NCBI GenBank assembly: GCA_025765615.1
Contig: JAIVFJ010000002.1
Span: 186,001 to 250,000 of the forward strand
DNA length: 64,000 bases
Reading direction: 5' to 3'
Source: Zopfochytrium polystomum
Lineage: Eukaryota > Chytridiomycota > Chytridiomycetes > Chytridiales > Chytridiaceae
Part shown: positions 23,818-35,008 of the stretch, in pieces
How positions within the stretch are numbered: the first letter of the stretch is position 1
How the letters are laid out: each line of letters starts with the position of its first letter
Notes under the pieces: model-generated
What the model was told of the DNA's origin: nothing
What the model saw: the letters and a program-made list of their open reading frames with translations, nothing else
Database searches by the model: none
Position numbers and translations under genes: made by a program

Positions 23818-23840
23818 CCGTCACAGCGCCGCTGTGACGG
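23818..23840. promoter_or_regulatory. Perfect inverted repeat, 11-bp arms, 1-nt centre
   Basis: CCGTCACAGCG, one C, then CGCTGTGACGG. It contains CGTCA/TGACG half sites like those bound by bZIP (ATF/CREB-type) factors. It sits in the presumed promoter of the importin gene. A function as a regulatory site is inference; the symmetry is certain. Confidence 0.5.
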
Positions 23841-24207
23841 ACACTATACGCCTGTGTGTCCGGACGGTCGATTTTGTATGCACAATCAACCCAATGCAAA
23901 GCCCAAGCTGTCCATTTCTAGCTGGTCTTTGGACCTCCTGGCAGTTCTCCTTTGAGTTGGATGGTTTTTGTTGGACAGGGAAAGAGCAAGCCCTTTCTGC
24001 CCCGCTCCCTTTGGTCACTGCCGCTGAAGCGCTACCTGCCCGACGCGGTGCGCTCAAAGATCGGTTTCACTGACGGTGCCGTCTATCAAAAATAACGCTT
24101 CACGTTTCCTCCGCCGATATGATTTGGTGGAAACTGGCTGGTGCTCAGATGCTTACTGTTGAGGTTCCGGAGTTGGCCCTGTGGCTTGTGGGATAAGCGG
24201 CGCAACG

Positions 24208-24294
24208 GAAAAAAAAAGAAAGAAAGCGGTGGGACAAAAAAGAAAGAAAGAAAGAAAGAAAGTAGTCAAAAAAGAAAGAAAGAAATCAAGAAAG
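24208..24294. repeat. (AAAG)n microsatellite
   Basis: Interrupted GAAA/AAAG units just downstream of the SNF2 gene's stop codon on its own strand. Confidence 0.85.
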
Positions 24295-24351
24295 TTCGAG
24301 TTGTTGCCTCGGGTTGTGTTATTTGTACATAAAGAACAATTCAGTTACATT

Positions 24352-27300
24352 TTACGCTGCAACTACCATGCCATCCTCCACGTCCATAAGCTCATCATCG
24401 TCGCCTCCAATTTTCTCGTACGCAACCCTACGCCGCAAGAACATCACCTCCTCCACCGTGTCCCTAACGACAAACCGCACCACTTTAACTGTCCGTGTCT
24501 GCCCCATACGCAACACCCTTGCAACCCCTTGCCTTTCGGCAGCAACCGCATAGCTCTCAACGTCACTTAGGAAAGGGTGAAGGACCACGACGTGGGTTGC
24601 GTGAGTTAAATTGAGGCCCGACACGGAGTCTGTTGCGGACAAGAGCAGTACGCGTACGTCTCCACCAACGGCAAACGACCGAAGTGCTCGTTCGCGCATC
24701 TGCCAACCCCCGTACAGTCTCGCAGTTCGGACGAGCAAAGAGCTAAGCGCCTTCGTTACGTACATCGCCAGATTGGACCATTGGACGAAAACGATGACTC
24801 TGTGATCTGGGTCGGCGGAGAGTGTTTCGGTGATGAACGATGCAACATTAGATAGCTTGGTGCCGAATTTGTCGAAATCAAGAGGCTCCTCGGCATCGCC
24901 ACCATCCTCGCTTTCGGTTTGAATTTTGTTGCTCAACTTGCTCGATTTTGCCTCTGCGATCGCTTGCTTCCTCTTCTCTGCAGCGGCCTTTTGCGCCTCC
25001 TTTCGCTCGCGTTCGGTGCGTCTAGGCGCCAAGAAAATTACATCATCTCGGGCAGTTGGTCGTCGGCACTGCGGGCAGCTTGGGTCGACACCGGGAAGCG
25101 CGAACACGGCAGCAGAGCATGGCTGACATAGAATGTGGCCGCAGGGCAAAACAGCGAGCACTTCGTTTTCCATTGTTTCCTCGTCATCAGCGAGACAGAC
25201 TGGGCATGAAAGCGTCTCCGTACGGGTTATGTAACCGTCGATGAAATTCTGGAAAAAGTTGTGCTGGGTTCGAAGGGGGCCTAGTTTCGCTAATCTCGCC
25301 TCAATTTGTACCTCCGCAGCTGCGATGGACCGCTTGAGACGGTCGCGTTTCTTCTGTCGATTTTTCGGAAGTTTATCGTTCAAGGGGGTCTCCGCGACGA
25401 AATTTATCTCGTCATCGTCCTCGTCGTCCCCATCGTTTTTTGGCCCCGCAAGTTCGATCTCCCGAATGTCTTTTTCATATGTCCTTATCTGGCTCTGAAG
25501 CCCTTCTATTTCTTTCTCCAAATCGGCAATTTGTGTCTCCCGGTGGCCTTGAATCGAAACAATGACCTCCTCTATTGTTCTGGGCTTCGTAACTGGTATG
25601 AACGGCGCCTGGACGCCACCAAATGGGAATACAGCACCGGCGCCGCCGAATCCATTTTGACCCATGTTCGCCAAGACATTCCCAGCAATCTGGTAATGCG
25701 AGCAGAACATGAGAAGGTCCTTAAGAGATGGGTCCAGTCCCCCGGCGTTCTTCATCTGGTGGTACATTATCCTTTCTTGCGCAGAAAGATCAATCATGGT
25801 GCTCTCATGAATGGGATCAGGGAAGTCAGGCGCAGGCTCGTTGCAACGAACACGATGGCGGATGAATCGATGTGCCTCGAACTTCAGAAATCGCCAAGGC
25901 TCAAAGCACTTCAAAAATTCAGCAGCGAACTGCACCGAATCTTCAGACTCTAGTCGTGGTGTCCCAGTCAGTCCCCAAAAATGATCCGAAGACATGGATT
26001 GAATTTGTTGAACAATGGCGGTTGCCTTGTCGCCGATTTCGTGGAACTCATCACAAACCACACGATGGAAATGTATCCAAGTGAACGAGAATACACCTGT
26101 TTTGGAGTCGCAAAACTTCTTTACCGCACCCGAGTCGGAAAAATTCCAGTGGGACTTGTAATGATGAAGTGTACGGCCGGACGCTTTGCAGCCTTTATAG
26201 CAGCCGTTCACAAGAAGAGCATAGCTGACGACAATAATATCGGCGGTGAGCATGTCTGTTAGTTTGCATGCCATCAGACTAGCCTTTCCCTTCAGAACGT
26301 GAACTTTAAGGGTATCGCCAAAACATTTCCGAATCTCCTGGTTCCATTGGTCGCAAAGATTGTTCGGTGCGAAAATGATTGTGGCACGAGAAACGAAGCG
26401 CTCTTCCTTCAAACTGTAGAGGAAATCATCCGGTCCAGCGAAAGGCCTCTGATGCATTAGTGCAAGTGTGGTGATCGTCTTGCCCACGCCTGGTTTGTCT
26501 GCAATTATGCCTCCACGCATGGTTATTCCAGCCATGTCAACCCTCGAGATGACATGGTCCGTGAGGACATTCACGTATTGGCGATTATCGTCGAATGTTG
26601 CATAATTAGGTGCGTAATACAGGCTCTCATCTCCACTTTCAATTTTCTCCATCCAGTTCAGTGATCGGCGTTGGTAGTCCCTTAGCGTTAAAAGAAAGCC
26701 ATGCGAAGGTTGGTCCGACATGCGACAATCGTGAGTGGAAGGAATCGGACAAATCGACATGTCCTTCTGGTGCCTTGGTGGAGCCTCAACAATCGCAGAT
26801 TTCACTTCATCATACTCGACCATGTACTTGCTCAGTCCACATATATAGAAGCATTTGCTGAAACCATCCAGATGAGGCTCTGGTCCCAGCGTGGGAGCAC
26901 TCTTTCTGTAAACTTTGAGAGAAGCAGAGCCCAGGCGACGACTCCACTTAAAGAAGATATCGACATTGTCGTAAGCTGTCGCAGGTTCGGAGAAGAACTC
27001 GGGAAAAATAAGATGAACGGGAGGGGCGGGCTCTCCAGTATTCAAGTAGCGGCAGACCGACATTTCCATTGAGGTGGGAGGCTCGGTGTAGTTTCTTTCT
27101 GCTCGAGCTGTGCCTTCCGCTCTCCAATCTACAAATCCATCTTCACGTATGCCACTCTTGGTCACTCGGTGCAGCTTTCGCCGTCGGTCAATGCATTCGT
27201 GCAAGGACTTGACGGTAACAAGCGCCGGTGCAAGCGCGATTTGTCGAAAGCCACCGAGTCCTGAATGACTCAGACCAACGGATAGCTTAACTTGTCCGCG

Positions 27301-27539
27301 TGACCTTCAAAAGAAAGCTCCAAATTGTTGATATCGGCGACTAAAACTGCAAAAGGAGGGTCCGCATTGTCTCGATCATCGTGGTCAACAAAGGAAGTTG
27401 CTCGCACAAGGGTTCTTGTCTCTAGGACTTCCTCGACTGCATGGAGATCAAAATCCGAACTTCTGACTCGCTTCCCATTACGTCCGCAGGATGAACCGAT
27501 CCCGTCGGCCTCTTCGTCCGAGGGGCGTTTTAAATGCAT
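24352..27539 (-). CDS. SNF2-family helicase with RING finger (Rad5/SHPRH-like)
   Basis: Exon 1 (27539-27305) and one long exon (27260-24352) are joined by a 44-nt intron, giving 1,047 residues. The join reads LELSFEGLGGFRQ in frame. The ATPase lobes show motif I (ADKPGVGKT, about residue 330), motif II (VVCDEFHEIG), motif III (GLTGTPRLE) and the second lobe (VIVFVQWS, LLLSATDSVSGLNL, RVLRMGQTR). A C3HC4 RING finger (CPVCLADDEE, then LPCGHILCQPC, then CPQCRRP) sits between the lobes, as in Rad5, HLTF and SHPRH, which are E3 ligases in DNA damage tolerance. A coiled coil with an acidic patch lies just before the RING. I see no HIRAN, linker-histone or PHD domain, so it is neither a standard Rad5 nor a full SHPRH. 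It could act in chromatin remodelling or ubiquitination. Confidence 0.85.
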
Positions 27540-28646
27540 TGACTGAGTGGGTTGGACGGCGGGTAATGGTGCTAGCTAATGCACCATCTTGAATAAATAC
27601 TGGGCATCTATTTGCAGTGGCAAAGTCGGCGGGCTTGGGCAGTGGTTTCACTTCGGTTGCAGTTGCAGTTTCGCCCCGCACCAAAATTTGGTCCGGAAAA
27701 GGTGGTGACAAGTTCAATTGAAAGATAGAAAGAAAAAAGAATGAATGAGAACAAACAATCAAATCTCCGAAACGTATAAATAGTGGGGACCCCCCTCTCT
27801 TGAACCCCATCGACCAACTCTAAAGGTTTGTCACCCCATACCTTGCACTCCTTCTCGACACCCGTCTTCAAATAAGACATGTTCCCTCTATACTTCCCAT
27901 TGTCATTACTGATCGCTTTGCTCGTTTTCCTCCACACAGGATCATCTTTATAGTTAGTCTCTGCTTTTCGTTTCCTAAACGAGGCACACCTATCAATGTG
28001 GATGATGAGACGAAGCCTCCACCCTGAGCGGGAAGTGCGATCTACCCTTTTGTAATTGACGCCTTCATGCTTGCGTGACTGCTGTCTTTGTATCAGGGGA
28101 TTTCGGTTGAAGACTGCCCCTCTCCCAGCCTTTGCGGGCGGGAGTAGGGAAGGGTGTGATGGCTCGTCTGACACATTACCCCCTTTTTGTGCCTTTCCCC
28201 TGCCTTTCCGATCTATGAGGTCAAAACAAATCTTTAGCCTGCGTGGGTCCACGTCCAATCGCATCCTGAGATTTGGCTTGCTCCTCAGTGAAATCGTTGG
28301 ACATCCTATTCGTGGGGGGAAACAATTTTATCCGGGGGGAACGTGATGAAACAAAGGACTAAATGATTTGCACGTCAGTTCGATGCAAAAGCAGCTGAGA
28401 TGTCAATAAATACTGTTCTGATTCCCATCCCGTGATTTTTTGTGCCAGCGTTTCTCCAGCAAACAGTCAGTTCCTTTTTGGGTTCCACAACGATGAGTAA
28501 GAGGCTGCCGTGGGAGAGGTGGTTCATGTGGATCCAGGTGATTCATTGTGGGTTGCTCCCTTTGTGAAAGTCGTTCAGGTCAAGGCCACCGTGGGGCCAA
28601 TGCCCTAAGACACAAAGGAACTCGTTTACGATGCTGGATAAACGCT
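27540..28646. other. Upstream region of the SNF2 gene, with an orphan TATA box and a weak frame
   Basis: About 1.1 kb without a recognised gene. A plus-strand TATAAATAG lies at 27775-27783. A 218-codon minus-strand frame (28264-27608) begins with ATG, and a short ATG frame (MSNDFTEEQAKSQDA) lies just upstream at about 28303. They could be exons of one small gene, but I find no domain and composition is AT-rich like the other intergenic parts. Confidence 0.35.
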
Positions 28647-28652
28647 TTTATT
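28647..28652 (-). terminator. Polyadenylation signal of the Yra1/ALYREF gene
   Basis: AATAAA on the minus strand, 67 nt after the TGA stop at 28719. Confidence 0.6.
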
Positions 28653-28718
28653 GTTTAACAGGTGATTACTAAAACGACTGAAGAAAACGGAGGGAAATAG
28701 TATTGGCCAAAGGGAGAC

Positions 28719-29906
28719 TCAGAGCGCCAGAGGGGCGGAAGCGTCCGCCATTGTGTCATCCTGAATAAAACAGACAGGTCACTACCGGGCAAGCGCTGAT
28801 CATTAAGTCACGTACTTTCATGTAAGAATCCATCTGCGCGTCCAGCTCGTCCACGGTCATCGTCTTCCGGCCCTCGCGACGACCGCGACCTCGTCCTCCC
28901 CGGCCGCCACGACCACTGAGAGTTTAAGAGCTTTGTCAAAAGAAATGCCGGTAAAACCAGGAGTTGATGTACCTTCCACGGCCACCGGCACCAGAGGTAG
29001 GCGCAGTGGAGGCCGCCGAGGCAAGGGCGGTGACTGCTTGTGCGCTGACAACGAGCTCCAGCTTCATTGGCTTTCCATCAAGAGTCCGATTGTGATAGGT
29101 TTCCACAGCCTTGGAGGCGTCACCATTCCGCCTGAATATCACTGTTCCAGTTCCCTTGGACCGTCCCGATGCGTCGAAGTTCAGCACTGCAGACTTAATC
29201 GGGCCTTCAAAGTGGTCGCCGCAATAATCCCGGAACGTTGAGACGCAAGAGCGAAAGTGCGAGAACGACAAGGGCAGTTGTTGGTTAGGATCAGATCGAA
29301 CCGATGAAGCCGAGAGCGAAATGGTGATGATTGAAGTGTGTGCACGTTGCGTTGCGGAACAAGACTGAAGACTGACTCTCAATTTCACCCACCGATTGGC
29401 TTGAAGAGTTCTTGGAGGTCATTCTCGGAGACAGAGGGTGCCAGGTTTGAAATCATGATCTTGGTCTGCTCCAGCCGGCCAGCCTGGGAGGTGTAAGGTG
29501 ATGCGCTGGGACGCGCGCCATTGTTTCTGCCCCTTCGAACAGCACCACCACGGGAATTCCCGCGCTGGCTGCGGTTCGCGGTTTTGTTGGCCTGGATCTG
29601 TTGCCGACAGAGTCGCGAAATTGGAGACCCAACAAGTGGTAGATCCAGCGACAGAGATGGAAAAGGGCAGCAAGGTCGCAGACAACACCAACGGGGAACC
29701 CAGCCAGGAAAAGAAGAGATAGATTGAGTGGGTAAGAGTCAGCGAGGCAACATCATCACGCAGGACATCGCCGAGACGGCTGAGACTGAAGCTCTCTATC
29801 GCCAAGCAGGTGTGACAACGCAAGCTGCAGTAGTTCAAATAGAAATGCTAGAGACTGGACTTGCACGCACAAGGTCTTCCAGGGACATGGAGAGAGCGGA
29901 AGTCAT
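28719..29906 (-). CDS. YRA1: mRNA export adaptor Yra1/ALYREF
   Basis: The start is ATG 29906 (MTSALSMSLEDL). An internal ATG at 29888 gives the usual UAP56-binding motif MSLEDL at the very N-terminus. A roughly 260-nt intron separates it from an Arg/Gly-rich segment (ANRSQRGNSRGG). A single RRM follows, split by an intron (KIMISNLAPSVSENDL, then [17 protein letters not shown] and LDGKPMKLELV). An RGG stretch leads to the C-terminal copy of the UAP56-binding motif (MTVDELDAQMDSYM), followed by a short acidic end. Members are loaded on mRNA by the DEAD-box protein UAP56/Sub2 as part of TREX and hand it to Mex67, which is also encoded in this window at 47.5 kb. Confidence 0.9.
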
Positions 29907-30254
29907 CTTGATCGACGGTGTTGAGTTGGGTGAAAGTGTTGCGGTTTGGGATAGCACTTGATCTTATGAACGGCCTGGTTTGAGCACAAGAGATTCCGCG
30001 ATCCACACAAATAGAAGCCGAGCGGCGCAAATCGAAGAGGTGCGGAGGACCAGAAGTCGTTCAAATAAATGAGAGGAGAATGGGGATCGAAGAGGGCGGT
30101 GAGCGTTGGAACTGCGGAGCGTGTTGAGCAGCCGAAAACAACCCCCTCCTTCCTCACACTTGACAAAGATTTTTCCTCAATTTTCCTCGTCCCCACATTT
30201 GTCGCCGAGACTTTGCCCAACGCTGCTATTTTCATCCATATGCACAGCCATTTT

Positions 30255-33200
30255 TCATTTCGATCCGCCAACGCCTCTTTCACTCTTCTGCAGGACTCCC
30301 CGAACATACTCCTGAACCCCTCCCTCCAACTTCTTGCAGGTTCCCTCTCCAATCACGTACACGCGATCAACAAATATGCTCAAAAAATATTGGTCGTGTG
30401 AAACAGCCAGCACTGCTCCTGAAAATTGCTTCAGGCTTTCGACCATTGCCTCAACAGTATCCATGTCCAAGTGGTGCGTCGGTTCGTCAAGAAGCAAACG
30501 GTGTTTCCCGCCATAGACAGCAACTGCGACAACAACTCGCACCCGCTGCCCGCCGGACAGCTGAGATATTGGCCGTGTTGCCAAAGCGCCAATTCCGAAT
30601 CCGCCAAGGTGTGCTCTCAGTGTTGGCTCCGGTTCGTCGGGGTGTTGAGAGCGAAGAAGAGAGAGAGGCGTTTCATCGGGGGGCACATCGGTTATGTGGT
30701 GCTGGGCAACATACGCCATGCGGGCACTCGAGTGGTGATGAATGTGGCCTTTTTTCGGTTGCAGCTGGCCAGCAATCAGATTCGCCAAAGTAGTCTTACC
30801 CTCACCTGTTTGTTTGTTCAATTTGAGAAGGGTTAGTGAGACGAAGCTGGACATTTGCACACACTCACCATTGGCGCCGACGATAGCAATTTTCTCACCC
30901 ATTTGCACATTTAAAGTAACGTGGCTGAGTATTGTGGGCCCCCCCAGGATACGCAAACGACACATCCTCCACTTCCAGCAGGGATGCTTTGTTTCGTAGC
31001 GGCTCCGGCTCGGGTATCGACCACTGAAACTCAACGTTTAAAGGAGTCTTCTGCAAATTGGGACAAATGTGTCCTTACGTTGATAGACGCATCGGCTTGC
31101 TCAAACTCGATGCCAATACGGTGTGTGAGGTGGTGGCCAACCAAGTCCCTGTTAAGCTTAAATTTGTGGCCTTTTGCGTTGACTTCAAGACCCCAGCGGT
31201 CGTCCAATTTCTTCCATTGATTGTCAGATCTTTCACGCGTTTTCAGTCGAACCGTTACCTTCTGACGAGACACTGCCTGGCTGAGCTTCTTGTCGTCACC
31301 AGATCTCTTGGCAGACTTCACAGCCTCCTGGATGCTCTTTTCAATGTGCGCTTTTTTCTTGTCCATCGCTCCTTGCCGCCGTACGTCTCGTTTCTGCTTG
31401 TCTTCCTTAATCTTGAGGTACTCATCGTAATTGCCAGTGTGGTATGTCTAAAATGTACCATTTCAGCAATATAATGCATAAATACATCTAACTAACCAGT
31501 TTCTGATTTTTCATGACAACAGTCTCCGTAGTGGTGGCGTTCAAAAATGCACGATCGTGGGACACTATCAGCATGTAACTGGCATGTCAACCAGATATTT
31601 TTGGAGCCACAGAATTGCCGGAAGATCAAGGTGATTGGTTGGCTCGTCAAGGAGTAGAACGTCGGGTTCCATGAACAGAGCCTGAGTTAAGGAGGCTCGT
31701 ATTCTCCATCCACCAGAAAGCTGAGAAAGTGGACCGTTCTGCCACGCTTCGCTGAAGCCCAAGCCCGCTAGAAGTTTTCGAGCTTTTGCTTCGGCCGCAC
31801 TGCTGTTCAGCTGGGAGGAGAGAAGGAGATCTTAGCCTTTGCAACACTCTGAGGAACAAGTATTGAACTCTACAAACCATCTCCAAATGAGCGTACATTT
31901 CTTCTAGCATCGTATTGGCAACGAGAGGGGCAGCCAGAGCTTCGTCAGCGGAAACAGGTAGCTGATGTTTCCTGAGCCATTTAATCGGAGAAAACAGCCG
32001 CTATCAGTCAGTAGCTACGTAATGGTGTGCTATAGTCTAACTTTTGTAATTCAACGACCGCTGCCTCTATTTCCACTAATCGAAATCGCGCATTCATGCC
32101 TCGTGCACCACTCCGCTTTATGCCTTTCTCCCTGATATCCTCCATTTCTGATATCAGTCGCTTCATGTTAATTTTGCGAACCGCGCGCGCCAGGTCTTCG
32201 TCATCGTGCGACTCTTGCGCTGCTTGCAGAACTGCCGGAGAAAAAACGACAAAATATGAATTTGGCGGTTTTGCAAATGGTGACAGGCTCACGCACTCTC
32301 AACATCAGCCTTGTAGCTCTTTGCCTTGCCGTCCGCATCCAGAACTACGTCAATAACCCGAGTTGATTGGTCTGTCGTTTCGAGTTGCTCTACGTAGAGA
32401 ACGCGAATATTTTTTGGAAATCCAATCAAAAGTTTATAGCCCATACACTTGAGCAGCGCTGAAGACGTTGGTGTTATTTGCAATGGTGAGGAGGGATTCA
32501 AATCGCTCACTGGACTTCCCAACCCCGTTCCGCCCAATAAGACCATAATGAACGCCTTGGAACAACTGCAAATTGGCATCAACGAGGATGGGTAGGTCTC
32601 CGATCGTAATGTTGACTTGTTTCAAATCAATCTGTCTCGAGAATTTAAAACTCTGTCACATCGACGAGAATGACTTATTACATCGTTCGATAAAGTCTCA
32701 AGCGTGTCAACGTGGAATCGGCTTTGTTGTGTCGTCGCAAGAATGAGGGGCTCATCCAATGAAGGCGGAATAGGCGAAGATATGGTTTCGACGGCGTCCT
32801 TTTTCTTCACCGAAGAGCCCTTCGCCGAACCTTTTGACTGGGATTTCTGTGGCAATATTCATTCAGATGAGGTGCCGCGAAGGTGATCAGATTGGATGCA
32901 AACCTTTCCTTTGGTTCCGGAAGAGGAACGAGTTCTTGCCGCTTTGGGTGACTCTGGAGGAGAAGGAGCGGTCGTGGCTGAGGCTGAGCTGGTTGTCGGC
33001 TTCGACTTCCCACTGCGACCTGCGTGCGGTCCGGAGGAGCCAGCGGAGAGCCGCACGAACAGATCATTGATGTCCTCGTCCGCCATCTCCTCGCGAAGAA
33101 ATGACTCGGTCTCCTCGCGTATGGCCGCAGCCTGGGCGGCCCAGTAGAGTGCCAAAAGCTTGTTAGTTGAAGAAGAGGGGAGTTGCCTTCGCCGTACCGA

Positions 33201-33320
33201 TCTGCACTCTTCGATGATGGAGGCGAGAAGGCTGGACATCTCAGCAAGCGCAGCGTTGCCGCTTTGCTGAAGAAGATCAATGAAGGCTGCTTGCACTTCT
33301 GCCGCCGACTGAGTTGTCAT
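30255..33320 (-). CDS. ABC-F family ATPase with two nucleotide-binding domains
   Basis: Multi-exon, starting [13 protein letters not shown] at 33320. The roughly 200-residue N-terminal extension is charged and low in complexity. NBD1 has GRNGVGKS, signature LSGGW and Walker [12 protein letters not shown]. The linker helix region reads [11 protein letters not shown], then [13 protein letters not shown]2 has GANGEGKTT, signature LSGGQRVR, Walker [12 protein letters not shown] (His for the usual Asn) and the switch VSHDQYF. There are no membrane domains, so this is a soluble ABC-F protein, a group that acts on ribosomes. It resembles an uncharacterised fungal ABC-F branch rather than Gcn20 or Arb1. 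Two anomalies sit between linker and NBD2: a frame change in a run of seven G (30939-30945), and a 28-nt candidate intron (31051-31078). Both readings beyond the breaks are clearly coding. Confidence 0.85.
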
Positions 33321-33488
33321 GGCTGGTTCCCTCGTCGTGCCGTCTGCTGGTGGGTTCCGGTTCCCGGTTGAAAAACTGTCTGAGGAAAGAGAACATTGTG
33401 GCGCGTCGGAGTTTCTGGGAGTGAGGGCAAGCAACCAAACCCCATTCTCCGACAGAACACATAACAAGCGTGCGGCCATGTAAATCGT

Positions 33489-33494
33489 TTTATT
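33489..33494 (-). terminator. Polyadenylation signal of the mL59-like gene
   Basis: Minus-strand AATAAA 24 nt after the TGA at 33518. It lies upstream of the ABC-F start codon on the same strand, so the two transcription units are very close. Confidence 0.55.
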
Positions 33495-33517
33495 GTAAGA
33501 CCTGCCGAGGCCCACAC

Positions 33518-34239
33518 TCAAAAGGGCATATCGGGTTTTGCATCCTCCTTCGCTTTACGCTTTTCCTGTTGCCATGTAGTTTAGATACTCCAACCGACAA
33601 ATAAATCTGGCTCTGCTCACCGCCTTCCATTGAGCCAGCCGTTCTGGCATCTTCGCCATGTTTTCGCTTATCTTCTGGGATCTATGAGGAGCAATGGCGT
33701 CAGGGTAGGGGAAATGGCGAACGCATTTACGGCACGTACCTTTGGAAAGCCTTGACCTCCCGATCGTCGCCCTTCGGCAGCTGAAATCGGGCGAAAGAAG
33801 ATTTGGAAAATGCAGCATCGCGATCCTCTTTCGATCTCCGATGCCACGGCACTTTCTTCGTGTCCAACTTCTCCATCCGTTTCTTGAAAGCGTCCGCGTC
33901 GTCCCCAGTCATCAAGTCCCCATCGTCCAGTCCCTCCTCCGTCTTCGCAACAGGAAGCCTGACTGCCGCCCGCATCTCAATGTTTCTCATTCTTTCCCAC
34001 GCTAGCTGACGTTTCGGGATCGGGTCTGGCAGTCCCACGACCTCCTTCGGGTCAAGTCCAGCGAGAATGCATGCTTTCCGAATTCGGGCCTGGTTGCGGT
34101 ACGAAATATCGGGCTTGAGGAGGCGCTGGCCATCGAGGGATAGTGCTGGGGTGAACGCCTCCTTCGCCGGTGGGAATGCGATCTGCTTCAAGACCCAATC
34201 CTTCGGCATTGCCTTCGGAATCCTCATCTGGAGCCGCAT
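33518..34239 (-). CDS. Probable mitochondrial large-subunit ribosomal protein mL59 (MRPL25-like)
   Basis: Three exons, starting at ATG 34239 (MRLQMRIPKAMPKDW). Two introns are visible, one with donor GTACGT after KAFQR and one with donor GTGAGC after AQWKA. The protein is basic. It has a segment PDISYRNQARIRKACILAGL followed by LPDPIPKR, and near the C-terminus KISENMAKMPERLAQW. A YxxRxQAxxRKxA segment plus a terminal MPERI/L-xxW helix is how I recall the mL59 domain of fungal mitoribosomes, so the call rests on memory of the family, not a search. It ends KPDMPF and then TGA. It shares a 94-bp promoter region with the divergent EMC6 gene. Confidence 0.55.
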
Positions 34240-34333
34240 GGCTGGCTGTGACTGCTCGTTTTTGGGCGCGTTTGCGCCCTTCTTGTCAGCAAATTGCGAT
34301 CAGAGAATCTTGACACGACACGAAATCGCCATA
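34240..34333. promoter_or_regulatory. Short bidirectional promoter region
   Basis: Only 94 bp separate the start codons of the mL59-like gene (minus) and EMC6 (plus), so both promoters must overlap here or extend into the genes. No TATA box is obvious. Confidence 0.5.
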
Positions 34334-34892
34334 ATGGATCCACAGGCCAGCCAGTCCGCGTCCCAGGCCCTCGAACGGAAGCTCAACCCGATCTCGCCAC
34401 TCTGTAAGCATTCGCTGTTTATTCGATCGACTGGAAGCTCTCGAAAGCGCTATTGTGATGCGACAGTTGCGATCTTAGCGTCATCGAGTGGACGGAGCTG
34501 AATCCATCACAGTGGATGTGCCCTTGGGGATAACATTCGCGCGTTCCATAGTTTCTGTCGATGCACTGACCCAAATCAATTCATCTGTTTTTTGATTGGC
34601 AGCTCTCGGCCACAACTTTTTCATCATCACATATACCCGATCAATGCTTGCCGGCGTCGCCGGTGCCGCCGCGGGCATCCTCGGCTTGCAAGGCATCGCC
34701 GGCTTCGTGTTCTACATTTTCGCCTCAGCCTTCATGTCACTCCTGCTTTCGGCCACTGCCGGCTTCAAGCCTGACCGCTTTTTCGTCAACGGATGGACGG
34801 CGGTCTTGACCGGCGAGGTCACGGGCAGCATGTTCAGTTATTTGCTTTTTTGGACGTTGGTGTATGGTCTAGTTCATGTGTACCAAGATTGA
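34334..34892 (+). CDS. EMC6: ER membrane protein complex subunit 6 (EMC6)
   Basis: Exon 1 starts at ATG 34334 (MDPQASQSASQAL) and ends at a GTAAGC donor. The second coding exon begins after a GGCAG acceptor near 34602 and joins SPLSLGHNF in frame. The protein has the full EMC6 pattern: a TRSMLAGVAGAAAGILGLQG helix, a second hydrophobic segment (FYIFASAFMSLLLSATAG), then the terminal helix (MFSYLLFWTLVYGLVHVY). EMC6 is a core subunit of the EMC, which inserts tail-anchored and multipass proteins into the ER. Length near 117 residues matches the family. The stop TGA is followed by AATAAA within 10 nt. Confidence 0.92.
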
Positions 34893-34900
34893 TACTGTTA

Positions 34901-34906
34901 AATAAA
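34901..34906 (+). terminator. Polyadenylation signal of EMC6
   Basis: AATAAA 8 nt after the TGA stop, about 100 nt before the CEP290 start codon on the same strand. Confidence 0.65.
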
Positions 34907-35008
34907 CGGGGGGTTTTGGAATGGCTGTGGCCGGAATTAGAGGTTGGCTCCACGCGACACGATCGATCAAGTCGAATTGTCCGAAAATTCTTCGCGCCTT
35001 TGCTACAA

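Larger units (their letters stand above)
23655..24351. other. Intergenic region with palindrome and AAAG repeat
   Basis: Holds the promoter of the importin gene and the 3' flank of the SNF2 gene (both minus). It contains the palindrome at 23818-23840 and an (AAAG)n stretch at 24208-24294. No convincing frame. Confidence 0.5.
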
